A DNA stretch of 64,000 bases from Bacteroidota bacterium (GCA_021777835.1 JAJYDC010000006.1:90163-154162); one strand, 5' to 3'. Shown: positions 19,201 to 28,953, counted from the first letter of the stretch. Notes: generated from the letters alone by a model not told the origin. Program-made: numbers and translations.

Positions 19201-19831
19201 ACAAATTAAGAACTTGGGTCCTATAAACCTTCTTGCATATTCTGAATACGAAGAGGAGAAAGAAAGATTTGAATTCTTAAATAAGCAGCGAAATGATTTG
19301 ATTGAGTCCGAAAAGGATATTGTTAAAACTATTGAGGAAATTAATATCAACGCTCAAACTTTATTTATGGAAACATTTGAAAAGATAAGAACAAACTTCA
19401 TAAATATTTTTAGAGGATTATTTAACCCCGGAGATGAAGCAGACCTGCGTCTTGAAGAAAATGCGGATCCACTTGAGGGAAAAATTGAGATTATAGCAAA
19501 GCCTAAAGGAAAGAGACCAACATCTATAGAACTCCTTTCGGGAGGAGAAAAGACATTAACTGCTATTGCATTGTTGTTTGCAATATATTTAGTGAAACCG
19601 AGTCCATTTTGCATTTTAGATGAAATTGACGCTCCTTTAGACGATGCAAACATAGACCGTTTTACTAAGATAATTCATGATTTCAGCAAGGACACTCAGT
19701 TTATAGTAGTTACACACAATAAGCGCACTATGGAGGCTGCTAACACTCTATATGGGGTGACTATGCAAGAAGAAGGAATTTCAAAATTAGTAAGCGTTAG
19801 ATTTAATGAGGATTTAAGTTTTGTTTCATAA
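16238..19831 (+). CDS. smc: Chromosome segregation protein SMC
   Basis: The ATPase that compacts and helps segregate the chromosome with ScpA/ScpB. The 1197-residue length is standard. It has the N-terminal KLEIFGFKSFAQKT and Walker A GPNGCGKTN (about 32-40), a long coiled coil, a hinge around 520-660 (GAKALLENNDWANG onward), a second coiled coil, the ABC signature LLSGGEKTLTA and Walker B CILDEIDAPLDD near the C-terminus. It starts at TTG immediately after the stop of the GH2-like gene (no gap), and its end overlaps the next gene by 11 bp, so the three are co-transcribed. No scpA or scpB is seen in the window. Confidence 0.96.
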   Translation: MYLSKLEIFGFKSFAQKTLVNFNQGVTSIVGPNGCGKTNIVDAIRWCLGEQRSGTLRSDKMENVIFNGTSNKKPMGMAEVSLTIHNNKGILPTEYSEVTITRRIFRSGESEYLLNKNICRLKDITNLFMDTGIGSNAYSVIELKMVETILNNKTDERRVMFEEAAGVNKYKLRRRLALKKLDDVKSDLTRVNDIVSEVEKKVNSLERQAKRADKYNKVSSTLRELELELAERELFLFNFQRNEAKQSKEESFQKKINLDSELAKLDDEINIIKQNLTEIEYQLKIKRSELNAQTEKIFNVQNNVSVSEERKSSLERNTIRFQQELEELTKQHLDLEKILNDGSTALKEFGDKIESKEYEKTSIKEKLDSLRIELEEKRNFLKAQSELLLDKFKEITGKENELSNVEKSLGAKNISIGKLNDKIQSLTNNIAKTVGYLEELNQEKKETEEKLAEAEAHYLKKQADKENLEKDLNSLKEKELEIKSVINNIKDKINFIQNLIDTLEGVSKGAKALLENNDWANGQKVLLAHIGNSQEEYRYAIEASLKNNLNNILVESLEDLKNGIEYLKNHDVGKASFSLSNINEDKDRRFVDKISAILIKRKSKKLVKEKGFLGWAKDFIQTESKWRVYFDKILIKTVIVDSLDVAFELSKKYRDFNFATLNGDYLEKSGIIEAGSTPRLDDSLFGRKQLLEKLKDEYPQRENELETLRREIQNIEAGIDEIDLKVLSERGRLLVNDLANVEKQIAQFEFEMKKATDEIEKTRQEIQDLVGESNRLDTERTELHSLLSSQVEEKQKADTDQKLLEENFKNFEIEFNSVLAGQNKLNLELERVLGEKKNTENAIRRANESIDNIRKSIAKREFDISSSQNEIQQLIDIISEKKIEQESLELGKQILSEEEGKIDSEYKIVQLKISEIENRQRSLRKERDVVSEAVHSSEMKLNELAMKITSLRESVQENYSLNLELKEFEDNDAFNFKQRMEEVHSLKQQIKNLGPINLLAYSEYEEEKERFEFLNKQRNDLIESEKDIVKTIEEININAQTLFMETFEKIRTNFINIFRGLFNPGDEADLRLEENADPLEGKIEIIAKPKGKRPTSIELLSGGEKTLTAIALLFAIYLVKPSPFCILDEIDAPLDDANIDRFTKIIHDFSKDTQFIVVTHNKRTMEAANTLYGVTMQEEGISKLVSVRFNEDLSFVS

Positions 19832-21788
19832 CAAAGGAAAACTCGAGTCATTATTAACTGTGATTTTCATTTTTGTTTTAGCTCCAATATCCCTTTCTCA
19901 GTGGGTAAGTGATCCGTCTGAAAATACTTCGTTAGCAATTGAAACGGTAGATCCGATTAATATTTCCGCTGTAAGTGATGGAAATGACGGTGCATTTGTT
20001 TTTTGGCAGGATAATAAATTTGGCTTTCAGGATGAGATTTTTTTTTCGCACGTAGATGAAGGCGGTAGAATAAGCTTTAAAGCTGATGGTAAAAAAATAA
20101 TAGCACTATCCGGGCAAGAAGAAGATCCCATCAGCACGGCTAGTATTCACAATAGTGCTGTAGTAATCTGGAAAGACTTTACAAGGTCAAAAGAAGGAAA
20201 TTTGTTTGCTCAGAGAGTTAGGCGGAACGGTGCATTGATATGGACTAATAATGGCATTGAAGTTTCGACCGGGAAAGATGAAATAAGTGATTATTCTGCT
20301 AACTCGGATTTAGCCGGAAATACATTTATTTCTTATGTGTCCAAAGAACCCTCTATTACCGGTGATTATAAAATTGTTGTTAAGAAATTATCACCAGAAG
20401 GAAAAGAAGTTTTTAATCTTAATGGGGTAAGTCTAAATAAATCCAGAATTAAAAAAAATATGACTTCCGTAATTGCCGATAATGAGGGGGGGGTATTTGT
20501 ATTTTGGCTTGAAGTTATAAGTGAAAGAGTTATTCTTTTTGGTCAGCACATAAGTAGAGATGGTAAGGAGACTTGGAGCAATAAGCCAGTTGAAATTTCT
20601 AGTAAGGTGCACAACGTTCTAAACTATTTTATATCTAAAATCGGCACCTCTGTGTATGTTGCGTGGCAGATACAAAGAATGGATAGAGTAATTTATCACC
20701 AACTTATAAGTGACAAAGGAATTCCGCAGTGGATTCCCGGTGGTAAACTTATAACAAATCTTCGAGGAAACCAGGTTAATCCAGTTGCAGTTGAAGCAGA
20801 TTCTGCTATCGTGTTAAGTTGGACAAATGAGAATGGAAAAGACAAGGAAATATATTTACAAAAGTTTGATAGACATGGAAGGCCGATGTGGAAGAAATCA
20901 GGAATCCCGGTCACGAATTATAGAAGTATACAATTTGGTCAAAGACTTGTTGGCGATAGCAAGGGGGGGATAATACTTGCTTGGATTGACAGTAGAAATG
21001 ATTCAACTTATGCCGATATATATTCTCAACATATTGACAAAAACGGAAAGTTACTATGGAAACAACATGGATTAGCCGTGGCCACAAATTTTAATACTCC
21101 CAAGAGTTATTTGAACTTGGTCTCGGCTGGCGTAAGCGGAGCAATTGCGATTTTTAGGAACAGGCGAAATAGTACAAATAAGATTTATGTTCAAAAGATC
21201 TTTAGTGATGGAACTTATGTATCGCGAATTTCCAAGTTAAATGTCGGCGTACAAAATGATTCGATTGAAATTGCCTGGAATGTGGCAAATGACAGGACTA
21301 ACTCCGTATACAATATTGAGAGAGCCGTTGAATCTGATACTGGTTCAATGACGTGGAAAGATGTAGGCACAGTTCGTTCAACTGGAACAAAGGACAATAA
21401 TACATTCCAATATTTTGATATCCCAGATACAACGGGTACTCTTTACTATAGAATTCAACAAATAGACGGACTCGGTGATATTCAGCTATCTGATATTGCG
21501 AGAATTAATTATTTCGGAGAATCCTCGGATATTATTATTATGCAAAATTCACCTAATCCTTTTTCCGATTCAACTGAAATAAGTTTTTATTTACCCAAAA
21601 AGTCCCGGGTATCAATTGAATTTTATGATGGGCATGTTACCCTCATTAGACGAATTGAAGACAAGACATTTGCAGCAGGAGAAAATCATATTATGTTCTC
21701 TGCTATTGGATTAAAGCCAGGCATTTACTTTTACCGTTTTATGGCTGATGATTTTGTAGATGTAAAAAGAATGATAATTACTAATTGA
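19821..21788 (+). CDS. Secreted T9SS type A sorting-domain protein, function unknown
   Basis: A 655-residue protein starting at a TTG inside the end of smc. It has a signal peptide (SLLTVIFIFVLAPISLSQ) and then a long series of imperfect repeats of about 50 residues, with motifs such as AFVFWQDNKFG, AVVIWKDF, VFVFWLEV, ILAWIDSRND and a Q(R/H/K)-x-x-x-(D/N)G pattern, suggesting a beta-propeller. A fibronectin-like region (about 470-560) precedes the C-terminal sorting domain (MQNSPNPFSDSTEISFYL to VKRMIITN). It should be exported by T9SS to the cell surface. The ligand is unknown. Overlap with smc is probably operon packing and not a functional link. Confidence 0.75.
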   Translation: MFHNKGKLESLLTVIFIFVLAPISLSQWVSDPSENTSLAIETVDPINISAVSDGNDGAFVFWQDNKFGFQDEIFFSHVDEGGRISFKADGKKIIALSGQEEDPISTASIHNSAVVIWKDFTRSKEGNLFAQRVRRNGALIWTNNGIEVSTGKDEISDYSANSDLAGNTFISYVSKEPSITGDYKIVVKKLSPEGKEVFNLNGVSLNKSRIKKNMTSVIADNEGGVFVFWLEVISERVILFGQHISRDGKETWSNKPVEISSKVHNVLNYFISKIGTSVYVAWQIQRMDRVIYHQLISDKGIPQWIPGGKLITNLRGNQVNPVAVEADSAIVLSWTNENGKDKEIYLQKFDRHGRPMWKKSGIPVTNYRSIQFGQRLVGDSKGGIILAWIDSRNDSTYADIYSQHIDKNGKLLWKQHGLAVATNFNTPKSYLNLVSAGVSGAIAIFRNRRNSTNKIYVQKIFSDGTYVSRISKLNVGVQNDSIEIAWNVANDRTNSVYNIERAVESDTGSMTWKDVGTVRSTGTKDNNTFQYFDIPDTTGTLYYRIQQIDGLGDIQLSDIARINYFGESSDIIIMQNSPNPFSDSTEISFYLPKKSRVSIEFYDGHVTLIRRIEDKTFAAGENHIMFSAIGLKPGIYFYRFMADDFVDVKRMIITN

Positions 21789-21790
21789 TT

Positions 21791-22513
21791 ATGATGGAGA
21801 AGATATTCAAAATATTTGTTGATTTCGATGGCACAATTTCAAAAGAAGATATCGGTGAATCAATTTTCAGAGAATTTGGAGACAAAGAAATAGTAAATTC
21901 AATTATTGCAAGATTATTGAATGATGAAATATCTGCAAAGGAATGTTGGTTATTATTGTGTAATTCAATCGAAGAAATTGATCCGGCTAAATTAGAAATT
22001 TTCATTGACAAATTGGAAATTGACACAACATTTAAAACTCTTGATAAATATTGCGCCAATAATAATATACAACTTATTGTACTTAGCGATGGTTTTGATT
22101 TTTATATTAATAGAATTTTTGAAAGAGAAAAATTAAATCATCTAACAGTTTATTCAAATAAACTCGAAATAGATGAAAATAATCATTTAATACCAGTATT
22201 TCCTTATTTTGATGCTAGTTGCTCAACGTCGGCAAATTGCAAAAGAAATCATATTATTAATCTTAGCAGTGATGATGACTTTACAGTTTTTATTGGTGAC
22301 GGTAATTCCGACAAATATCCGGTACAATTTTGTGATTTCATCTTTGCCAAAGAAGATTTGTTAAGATTCTGTGAATTAGAAAGAATAACTTATTTTCCTT
22401 ACAAGAATTTTGATGATGTCATCTTGAAGATTGAACAACTAAAGTCTAAAAAGAGATTAAAGAAACGACATCAAGCCGAACTGAAACGCAAAGAAATTTA
22501 TACAGCAGAATAA
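21791..22513 (+). CDS. HAD-IB phosphatase, MtnX/phosphoserine-phosphatase-like
   Basis: About 240 residues. HAD motif I is VDFDGTISKED near the N-terminus, motif II is the serine in IVLSDGFDFYI and motif III/IV is FIGDGNSD. This arrangement, with a small helical cap, is that of the phosphoserine phosphatase/MtnX subgroup. MtnX acts in the methionine salvage pathway, but no other salvage gene is nearby, so the substrate is uncertain. I start at ATG 21791 and not at the TTG six bases upstream; a second ATG at 21794 is equally possible. The C-terminal 20 residues are very basic (KSKKRLKKRHQAELKRKE). Confidence 0.75.
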   Translation: MMEKIFKIFVDFDGTISKEDIGESIFREFGDKEIVNSIIARLLNDEISAKECWLLLCNSIEEIDPAKLEIFIDKLEIDTTFKTLDKYCANNNIQLIVLSDGFDFYINRIFEREKLNHLTVYSNKLEIDENNHLIPVFPYFDASCSTSANCKRNHIINLSSDDDFTVFIGDGNSDKYPVQFCDFIFAKEDLLRFCELERITYFPYKNFDDVILKIEQLKSKKRLKKRHQAELKRKEIYTAE

Positions 22514-22578
22514 CCCTATTATGGAACAATCAACCAAAAGAACTGAAAATAACATTTAATTATAGAAAAGAAAAGAAT

Positions 22579-23166
22579 ATGTCAAAAATTGCATCTAAAT
22601 TTTTCAAATACAGAAGCTATACTCCAATTCCTTTTTTATTGTTAATGTTTTTTTATGAAGATGCAAACATTTGGAGTTTAATTGCGGGCTTTATAATAGC
22701 ATTATGCGGCGAGTTTATTAGACTTTGGGGGGTAAGTTGGGCAGGAAGCGAAACTAGAACAACGGGCAGCGTTGGCGGAACATTTTTAGTCGTAAGTGGC
22801 CCGTTCGCCCGTGTTAGAAATCCCCTTTATGTCGGAAATATTCTAATGTATTTTGGTCTTGGAGTTATGTCATTCTCTATTTTTCCTTATCTACAGATTA
22901 TTGCATTACTTTTCTTTTTTGTCCAATATCATTTTATTATAAAAGAGGAGGAAGGCTATTTAAGTAAAACTTATGGGAAAGACTACCAGGACTATCTTGA
23001 AAATGTACCAAGGTTCATTCCAAGAATTACTCGTTACAAAACAAAAAACGTTGAACAGCCTCCTTTTGATTTTAGGGAAGGATTAAAATCTGAGAAAAGA
23101 ACATTGCAAGCATTCACTATTGTTTCCCTCACCATTTTCTTACTTTGGTTTTTTAGGAGAATGTAA
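22579..23166 (+). CDS. Membrane methyltransferase, ICMT/PEMT family
   Basis: A 195-residue protein with about four transmembrane segments and the family signature GPFARVRNPLYVGNILMYFG, followed by FIIKEEEGYLSKTYGKDYQDY, the SAM-binding and catalytic elements of isoprenylcysteine carboxyl methyltransferase and phospholipid methyltransferase relatives. In bacteria without prenylated proteins these enzymes methylate lipids or unknown substrates. It is 6 bp upstream of lpxB and directed the same way, hinting at a role in membrane or lipid metabolism; that is inference from position only. Confidence 0.8.
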   Translation: MSKIASKFFKYRSYTPIPFLLLMFFYEDANIWSLIAGFIIALCGEFIRLWGVSWAGSETRTTGSVGGTFLVVSGPFARVRNPLYVGNILMYFGLGVMSFSIFPYLQIIALLFFFVQYHFIIKEEEGYLSKTYGKDYQDYLENVPRFIPRITRYKTKNVEQPPFDFREGLKSEKRTLQAFTIVSLTIFLLWFFRRM

Positions 23167-23172
23167 AATTAG

Positions 23173-24318
23173 TTGAATAACCTCAATAAAAATATTTTAA
23201 TTATTGCTGGAGAGGATTCGGGTGATCTTCATGGCGCTTCTTTGATAAATGAACTGAAAAAGATAGATAATAATTTAAACTTTTTCGGTATTGGCGGCGA
23301 TAAAATGAAAGCTGCCGGAATGCACTTGATATATCATGTTAACAAAATGGCATTCCTTGGATTTGTTGAAGTCTTAAAACATCTACCATTTATTAGAAAA
23401 GTACAAAAAGATTTGATAGAGTATGTCAAAGAAAAGGATATTAAAACAGCCGTATTGATTGATTATCCCGGATTCAATTTGAGTATAGCGAAGAAATTGA
23501 AAAAACTAGATATTAAAATTGTTTATTATATTTCACCACAAATTTGGGCTTGGGGCGCTGGTAGGATAAAGAAGATTCGAAAAGTTATCGATAAGATGCT
23601 TGTTGTATTTCCATTTGAAGAAAATTTTTATAACCAAAGCGGAGTTAATGTTGAGTTTGTCGGACATCCTTTGTTGGAAAGGATAAAAGATTATAATTTT
23701 TTAACTAAAAACGAACTTTACCAAGAGTTTGGTCTTGAGAAGGACAAAGAGATTTTGCTTATACTTCCAGGTAGTCGCATACACGAAGTTGAAAAAATCC
23801 TTCCTGAAAGCATTAAAGCTGCAAAGAAAATAGCTGAAGAATTTAACTTGCAAATTGTGGTAGCATGTGCGCCAAATATTGATGATAATATATTTAAAAC
23901 TGCAAGAAACAATGATGAATTTAAGGTTGTAAAAGGATATACATACGATTTATTTAAATACTCGACTGTAGGGATTGTTAAGTCCGGCACTTCTACTTTA
24001 GAGGCTGCGTTATTTGAACTTCCAATTGTTATTGTATATAAAACAAGTTACTTAACATATTTAATCGGTAAAAGATTGATCCGGGTAGATAATATAGGAA
24101 TGGTAAATATTGTTGCCGAAGAAACAGTTGTACCCGAACTAATTCAAGAAAATGTGACACAAGAACGAGTATATGCAGAATTAAAAAAGATTTTATCAGA
24201 CAAAGAACTATTGCTTTCAATCAAGAAAAAATTATCAAGAATTAAGTCTAAGTTGGGCACAATTGGCGCGTCAAAAAGAGCTGCTAGTATTATCTACAGA
24301 TTTCTAAATGAAGCTTAA
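23173..24318 (+). CDS. lpxB: Lipid-A-disaccharide synthase
   Basis: Condenses UDP-2,3-diacylglucosamine with lipid X to the lipid A disaccharide at the inner membrane. The 381-residue length and motifs fit: IIAGEDSGDLHGASL at the N-terminus, FFGIGGDKMKAAG, YYISPQIWAWG, FVGHPLLE, ILPGSRIHEV, VKSGTSTLEAAL and the C-terminal IVYKTS. Start is TTG at 23173. It overlaps the next gene by 11 bp, and that gene is 24 bp before lpxK, a compact lipid A module. Other Raetz-pathway genes (lpxA, C, D) are not in this window. Confidence 0.95.
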   Translation: MNNLNKNILIIAGEDSGDLHGASLINELKKIDNNLNFFGIGGDKMKAAGMHLIYHVNKMAFLGFVEVLKHLPFIRKVQKDLIEYVKEKDIKTAVLIDYPGFNLSIAKKLKKLDIKIVYYISPQIWAWGAGRIKKIRKVIDKMLVVFPFEENFYNQSGVNVEFVGHPLLERIKDYNFLTKNELYQEFGLEKDKEILLILPGSRIHEVEKILPESIKAAKKIAEEFNLQIVVACAPNIDDNIFKTARNNDEFKVVKGYTYDLFKYSTVGIVKSGTSTLEAALFELPIVIVYKTSYLTYLIGKRLIRVDNIGMVNIVAEETVVPELIQENVTQERVYAELKKILSDKELLLSIKKKLSRIKSKLGTIGASKRAASIIYRFLNEA

Positions 24319-24967
24319 GCAGGCTCGACAGAATTTTTTAAGAATTATTGGGCATTATTTACTTCATTTTGCCATAAATGTTCTTTGTAAAAGTTTGAAA
24401 TTCAATTTCGCTAATAATAAAGCAATTGAAGAGATGGAAATGCAAAAGAAAAGTTTTGTCCTTGCCTTTTGGCATGGCAGTATGCTGCTACCCTGGTATT
24501 TATTCCGTAACATGAATTATACTGCGCTCACGAGTCAAAGCAAAGATGGAGATTTGTTGGCAAAAATTTTAAGGCAATGGAATTATAATGTTGTAAGAGG
24601 TTCGAGCAGCCAAGGTGGAAACGTGGCGTTAGGGATTTTAATTGATTTTGCGAAAAACAATCAATCAATTCTTTTAACTCCAGATGGACCGAGAGGCCCG
24701 ATTCACAAATTTAAGGCCGGAGCTGTAATAACAGCTAAGAAAAGTGGTTTACCGCTTATATTGGTGGCTGTTGGAATAAAACACAAAAAAATATTGAAAA
24801 GTTGGGATAAGTTTGAAATTCCCAAACTTTTTACAGAGGTAAATGTGTTCTTCTCTGATCCGATTTTTATTGATAAGAATTTGGACCACGATCAAATTTC
24901 CGAGGTAATTGCAAATTGTGAATTGCAGCTTAATGAGCTTCACGATGAGGCAAACAGTTTTATATGA
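24308..24967 (+). CDS. DUF374-family lysophospholipid/lipid A acyltransferase
   Basis: A 219-residue protein of the LPLAT superfamily, DUF374 branch. The acyltransferase motif is FWHGSMLLPWYLFRN (with HG in place of the usual HxxxxD start) and the phosphate-binding element is LTPDGPRGP. An N-terminal hydrophobic segment (residues about 10-25) anchors it to the membrane. Its position between lpxB and lpxK, with overlap to lpxB, suggests secondary acylation of the lipid A precursor in place of LpxL/LpxM. Activity is inferred from family and context. Confidence 0.85.
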   Translation: MKLKQARQNFLRIIGHYLLHFAINVLCKSLKFNFANNKAIEEMEMQKKSFVLAFWHGSMLLPWYLFRNMNYTALTSQSKDGDLLAKILRQWNYNVVRGSSSQGGNVALGILIDFAKNNQSILLTPDGPRGPIHKFKAGAVITAKKSGLPLILVAVGIKHKKILKSWDKFEIPKLFTEVNVFFSDPIFIDKNLDHDQISEVIANCELQLNELHDEANSFI

Positions 24968-24991
24968 TAATTTGAATATATAATTGAAAAG

Positions 24992-26074
24992 ATGAAAGCC
25001 CTAAAAATTATATTGTTGCCATTGCTTCCTATCTATTTTGTAATAGTTAAGTTAAGAAATTATTTATTTGATAAGGATATTCTCAAGTGCCAAAAAGTAG
25101 GCGCACAAATTATTTCTGTCGGCAACCTTACAGTTGGCGGTTCTGGTAAGACTCCTATGGTAATTTACCTTTCAAATCTTGTTAAAAACGAAGGCGGGCA
25201 TGTAGGTGTGCTAAGCCGAGGTTATGGACGAAAATCTCGTGGTTACATTTTAGTTTCTCATGATGGAAGAATTCTAACGACGGTTGAGAACTGCGGTGAC
25301 GAAATGTTTCATACTGTTAAAGAAACAAATATACCAGCTGCTGTATCTGAAAATCGGGTAAACGGAGCAATCAGATTAATTAAAGAAACTGGCGTAGATA
25401 CAATAGTGCTTGATGATGCATTTCAACATCGCTGGATATACCGAGATATAAACATTCTTATATTTGAACAAAGATTTTTGCTGGACACTGGTTTTTTCAA
25501 TCAAAGTTTACTACCAGAAGGGCTCATGAGAGAATCGTTTGATTCGATTAAAAGAGCCGACTTAATAATCATCAATAGAAAATTTTCTGAAATTTCAAAT
25601 CTTCCGGATAAATTGAATAAATTTCTGAGGAAAGCAAAAGTATTCACCGCTTATTATGAAACTATTGGATTTGTTGATATAAAAAAACAAATTTTTTATA
25701 ATATACATGATTTTGAAGGACAAAAGAGTTTGGTAGTATCGGGGATTGCTAATCCATTTTCATTTATTAATGCGTTAAAACAAACGAAAGTCGATACTTT
25801 AAACCAAATTATTTTTAGAGATCATAAAAATTATACATTAAAAGAAGTTCAGAGAATTAGAAAAGAGTTTTATGATACAAATTCTCATTCAGTTGTCACA
25901 ACCGAAAAGGATGCTGTTAAGCTCTATAAGTTTTCAAAGGAACTTGACGATATTGATATATTTTTCTTGAAAATCCGAATTAAGTTGGATGAAGAACAAG
26001 AATTCAAAAAATATTTATTTAATAAACTAACAATAGAGAAAGAAAGAAATAGCTCAAGAAACAAGAAAAATTAA
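24992..26074 (+). CDS. lpxK: Tetraacyldisaccharide 4'-kinase
   Basis: Phosphorylates the 4' position of the lipid A disaccharide. The 360-residue length is normal. An N-terminal membrane helix is followed by the Walker A-like VGNLTVGGSGKTP (about 43-55), GRGYGRKSRGY-like SRGYGRKSRGY, and the DDAFQHR motif of the family. It ends the lpxB-acyltransferase-lpxK module, and ppdK begins 49 bp later on the same strand. Confidence 0.95.
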   Translation: MKALKIILLPLLPIYFVIVKLRNYLFDKDILKCQKVGAQIISVGNLTVGGSGKTPMVIYLSNLVKNEGGHVGVLSRGYGRKSRGYILVSHDGRILTTVENCGDEMFHTVKETNIPAAVSENRVNGAIRLIKETGVDTIVLDDAFQHRWIYRDINILIFEQRFLLDTGFFNQSLLPEGLMRESFDSIKRADLIIINRKFSEISNLPDKLNKFLRKAKVFTAYYETIGFVDIKKQIFYNIHDFEGQKSLVVSGIANPFSFINALKQTKVDTLNQIIFRDHKNYTLKEVQRIRKEFYDTNSHSVVTTEKDAVKLYKFSKELDDIDIFFLKIRIKLDEEQEFKKYLFNKLTIEKERNSSRNKKN

Positions 26075-26122
26075 AAAACAGTATTTTCCGTATTATTCAA
26101 TCAATTTAAAGGATAAATAAAA

Positions 26123-28909
26123 ATGACTAAACAACAAAAATATGTTTACTTCTTTGGTAATAAAAAAGCCGAAGGCAAAGCAGATATGAAAAATCTTTTA
26201 GGAGGCAAGGGTGCTAATCTTGCCGAAATGGTAAACATTAGTTTGCCGGTTCCAGCAGGCTTCACAATTACTACTGAAGTTTGTACTTATTATTATGATA
26301 ATAAAAATAAATATCCTAAGGAACTGAAAGACCAAGTCATTTCTGCGTTAAAAAAAGTTGAGACTACAATGGGCGCAAAATTTGGCGACCCTTCTAATCC
26401 ACTCTTAGTCTCCGTTAGAAGCGGTGCAAGAGCTTCTATGCCAGGAATGATGGATACAATCCTTAACCTTGGATTAAATGATATAACAATTCAAGGAGTA
26501 ATTAAGAAAACTAACAACCCTCGATTTGCATACGATTCATACAGAAGATTCGTTCAAATGTACGGAGATGTAGTGCTTGGGCTAAAGCCGGTTGACAAGC
26601 ATGACGAAGATCCATTTGAAGTAATTCTTGAAAAGAAAAAACATGCTAATGGAGTTAAACTTGATACAGAATTAACAGCAGACCATCTGAAAGAATTAGT
26701 TGAAGAATTCAAAATAGCTATCAAAGAAAAAACGGGTTATGATTTTCCTAATGATCCAATGGAACAACTTTGGGGTGCAGTAGGTGCTGTATTCGGTTCA
26801 TGGATGAACGATAGAGCAATTGTTTATAGAAAATTAAATGGGATACCTGCGAGCTGGGGAACCGCTGTCAATGTTCAATCAATGGTGTTTGGAAATATGG
26901 GAGAGGATTCAGGAACCGGTGTTGCATTTACTCGTGATCCAGCGGCAGGCGATAATATTTTCTATGGAGAATATCTATTTAACGCTCAAGGCGAAGACGT
27001 CGTTGCTGGAATAAGAACCCCTCTTCCGATCGCAAAACTAAAGGAAGATGATCCTGTTATTTATAAACAACTTGACGGCATAAGAAAAACTCTTGAAAAA
27101 CATTATAAAGACATGATGGATATTGAGTTTACAATTCAACAGGGAAAGTTATGGATGCTACAGTGCCGTGTTGGAAAGAGAACTGGCTTTGCAGCAGTTA
27201 AAATGGCGGTTGATATGGTCAAAGAAAGATTAATTGAAAAAGAAGAAGCAATTAATCGAATTGAACCGAATCAGTTAAATCAATTGCTTCGTCCAATCTT
27301 TGATCTAGAACAAAAACGTAAATCAATTAATGCTGGTAATTTCCTTGCAAAAGGACTAAACGCCGGGCCTGGCGCTGCTTCAGGAAAAATTGCATTGAGT
27401 GCTCAAGATGCTGAAGAGATGGCTGCTAAGGGAGATAAAGTTATCCTCGTTCGAATTGAAACTTCTCCCGAAGACATTAAAGGAATGAACGCCTCGGAAG
27501 GTATTTTAACGGCACGCGGAGGTATGACTTCCCACGCTGCTTTAGTTGCACGCCAAATGGGCAAAGTTTGCGTTGCTGGCTGCGGAACATTAAAGATTAA
27601 TTATAAAGAAAGATCAGTCGGAGTAGAAGGAAAGGATCTTCTCCTTCACGAAGGCGATTATATCTCTATAGACGGAACAACCGGCGAAGTAATTTCGGGA
27701 AAGATCGAAACAAAGCCTTCGGAAGTCATTCAGGTTCTAATTAATAAAACACTCGATCCTAAAGATTCACCGGTTTATCAAACATATGCAAGCTTGATGA
27801 GTTGGGCAGATAAATTGAGAAAGCTGAACATTAGAACTAATGCAGACCAGCCGGATCAAGCCGCTAATGCCGTTGCCTTCGGAGCTGAAGGAATCGGACT
27901 TTGCCGCACCGAACATATGTTCTTTGGTGGAGACAGAATAATGGCTGTTAGAAAAATGATCGTTTCTGATACCGTTGAAGACAGAAAAGCAGCGCTTGCA
28001 GAACTTCTTCCACTTCAAAGAGAAGACTTCCATGGAATTTTTGAAGTTATGAAAGGTTTACCTACAACTATTAGGACGCTTGATCCTCCGCTTCACGAAT
28101 TTTTACCTCATGAAGAGAAGGAGCAAATTGAGCTTGCAAATGCATTAAATATCCCGCTAGAAAAATTGAAACAGAAAATCGACAACTTGCATGAATTCAA
28201 TCCTATGCTAGGTTTTAGAGGTTGCCGCCTTGGTATTTTTTACCCAGAAATAACGGAAATGCAAGCCCGTGCTATTATGGAAGCTGCTTGCGATGTAGCA
28301 GCGAAGGGTATAAAGGTTAAACCGGAAATCATGATTCCTCTTGTTAGCGATCTTAATGAATTTAAACTTCAGGAATCAATTGTAAGAAGAGTCGCTGAAG
28401 AGGTTATGAAGGAAAAAGGAAAGAAAATTAGCTACATGGTTGGAACAATGATCGAACTTCCTAGAGCTGCTATAACCGCCGATAAAATTGCACAACGTGC
28501 GGAATTTTTCAGCTTTGGAACGAATGATCTTACTCAAACGACATTTGGTCTTTCAAGAGATGACGCTGGAAAATTTCTTCCTCTTTATGTTCAAGATGAA
28601 ATTTTACCAAGTGATCCTTTTGAAGTTCTTGACCAAGAAGGTGTAGGACAACTTGTAAAAATGGGAACCGAAAGAGGTCGTTCAACACGTCCCGATCTCA
28701 AAGTTGGTATTTGTGGCGAGCATGGTGGCGAACCAGCTTCAGTTGAATTTTGTCACAGAACTGGTTTGAACTACGTAAGCTGTTCGCCGTTCAGAGTACC
28801 GATTGCAAGATTAGCCGCTGCGCGCGCAGTTGTAAAAGAGATGTCCCCAAAAACAACCAAAGCAAAGGTAAAGTCAGCTAAGAGAACAACTTCTTCAAAG
28901 AAGAAATAA
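26123..28909 (+). CDS. ppdK: Pyruvate, phosphate dikinase
   Basis: Reversibly converts pyruvate, ATP and phosphate to phosphoenolpyruvate, AMP and PPi. The 928-residue protein has the expected three domains: an N-terminal ATP-grasp part with [10 protein letters not shown] and [12 protein letters not shown], a central phospho-histidine domain with [15 protein letters not shown] (His about residue 474), and a C-terminal PEP/pyruvate TIM barrel with [17 protein letters not shown] and a GICGEHGG metal/catalytic loop. The C-terminus has an added lysine-rich tail ([14 protein letters not shown]), not part of the core. It has its own short leader and is followed by a GC-rich hairpin. Confidence 0.96.
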   Translation: MTKQQKYVYFFGNKKAEGKADMKNLLGGKGANLAEMVNISLPVPAGFTITTEVCTYYYDNKNKYPKELKDQVISALKKVETTMGAKFGDPSNPLLVSVRSGARASMPGMMDTILNLGLNDITIQGVIKKTNNPRFAYDSYRRFVQMYGDVVLGLKPVDKHDEDPFEVILEKKKHANGVKLDTELTADHLKELVEEFKIAIKEKTGYDFPNDPMEQLWGAVGAVFGSWMNDRAIVYRKLNGIPASWGTAVNVQSMVFGNMGEDSGTGVAFTRDPAAGDNIFYGEYLFNAQGEDVVAGIRTPLPIAKLKEDDPVIYKQLDGIRKTLEKHYKDMMDIEFTIQQGKLWMLQCRVGKRTGFAAVKMAVDMVKERLIEKEEAINRIEPNQLNQLLRPIFDLEQKRKSINAGNFLAKGLNAGPGAASGKIALSAQDAEEMAAKGDKVILVRIETSPEDIKGMNASEGILTARGGMTSHAALVARQMGKVCVAGCGTLKINYKERSVGVEGKDLLLHEGDYISIDGTTGEVISGKIETKPSEVIQVLINKTLDPKDSPVYQTYASLMSWADKLRKLNIRTNADQPDQAANAVAFGAEGIGLCRTEHMFFGGDRIMAVRKMIVSDTVEDRKAALAELLPLQREDFHGIFEVMKGLPTTIRTLDPPLHEFLPHEEKEQIELANALNIPLEKLKQKIDNLHEFNPMLGFRGCRLGIFYPEITEMQARAIMEAACDVAAKGIKVKPEIMIPLVSDLNEFKLQESIVRRVAEEVMKEKGKKISYMVGTMIELPRAAITADKIAQRAEFFSFGTNDLTQTTFGLSRDDAGKFLPLYVQDEILPSDPFEVLDQEGVGQLVKMGTERGRSTRPDLKVGICGEHGGEPASVEFCHRTGLNYVSCSPFRVPIARLAAARAVVKEMSPKTTKAKVKSAKRTTSSKKK

Positions 28910-28928
28910 TTTATAACTAAATTCATGC

Positions 28929-28953
28929 GGAGGGAGTATGTTAAACTCCCTCC
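28929..28953 (+). terminator. GC-rich hairpin after ppdK
   Basis: GGAGGGAGT and ACTCCCTCC pair perfectly over 9 bp around a 7-base loop, with further AATTCA/TGAATT pairing outside. There is no U-run, so it may be a terminator, an mRNA-end stabiliser or a partial attenuator before queA. Confidence 0.55.
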
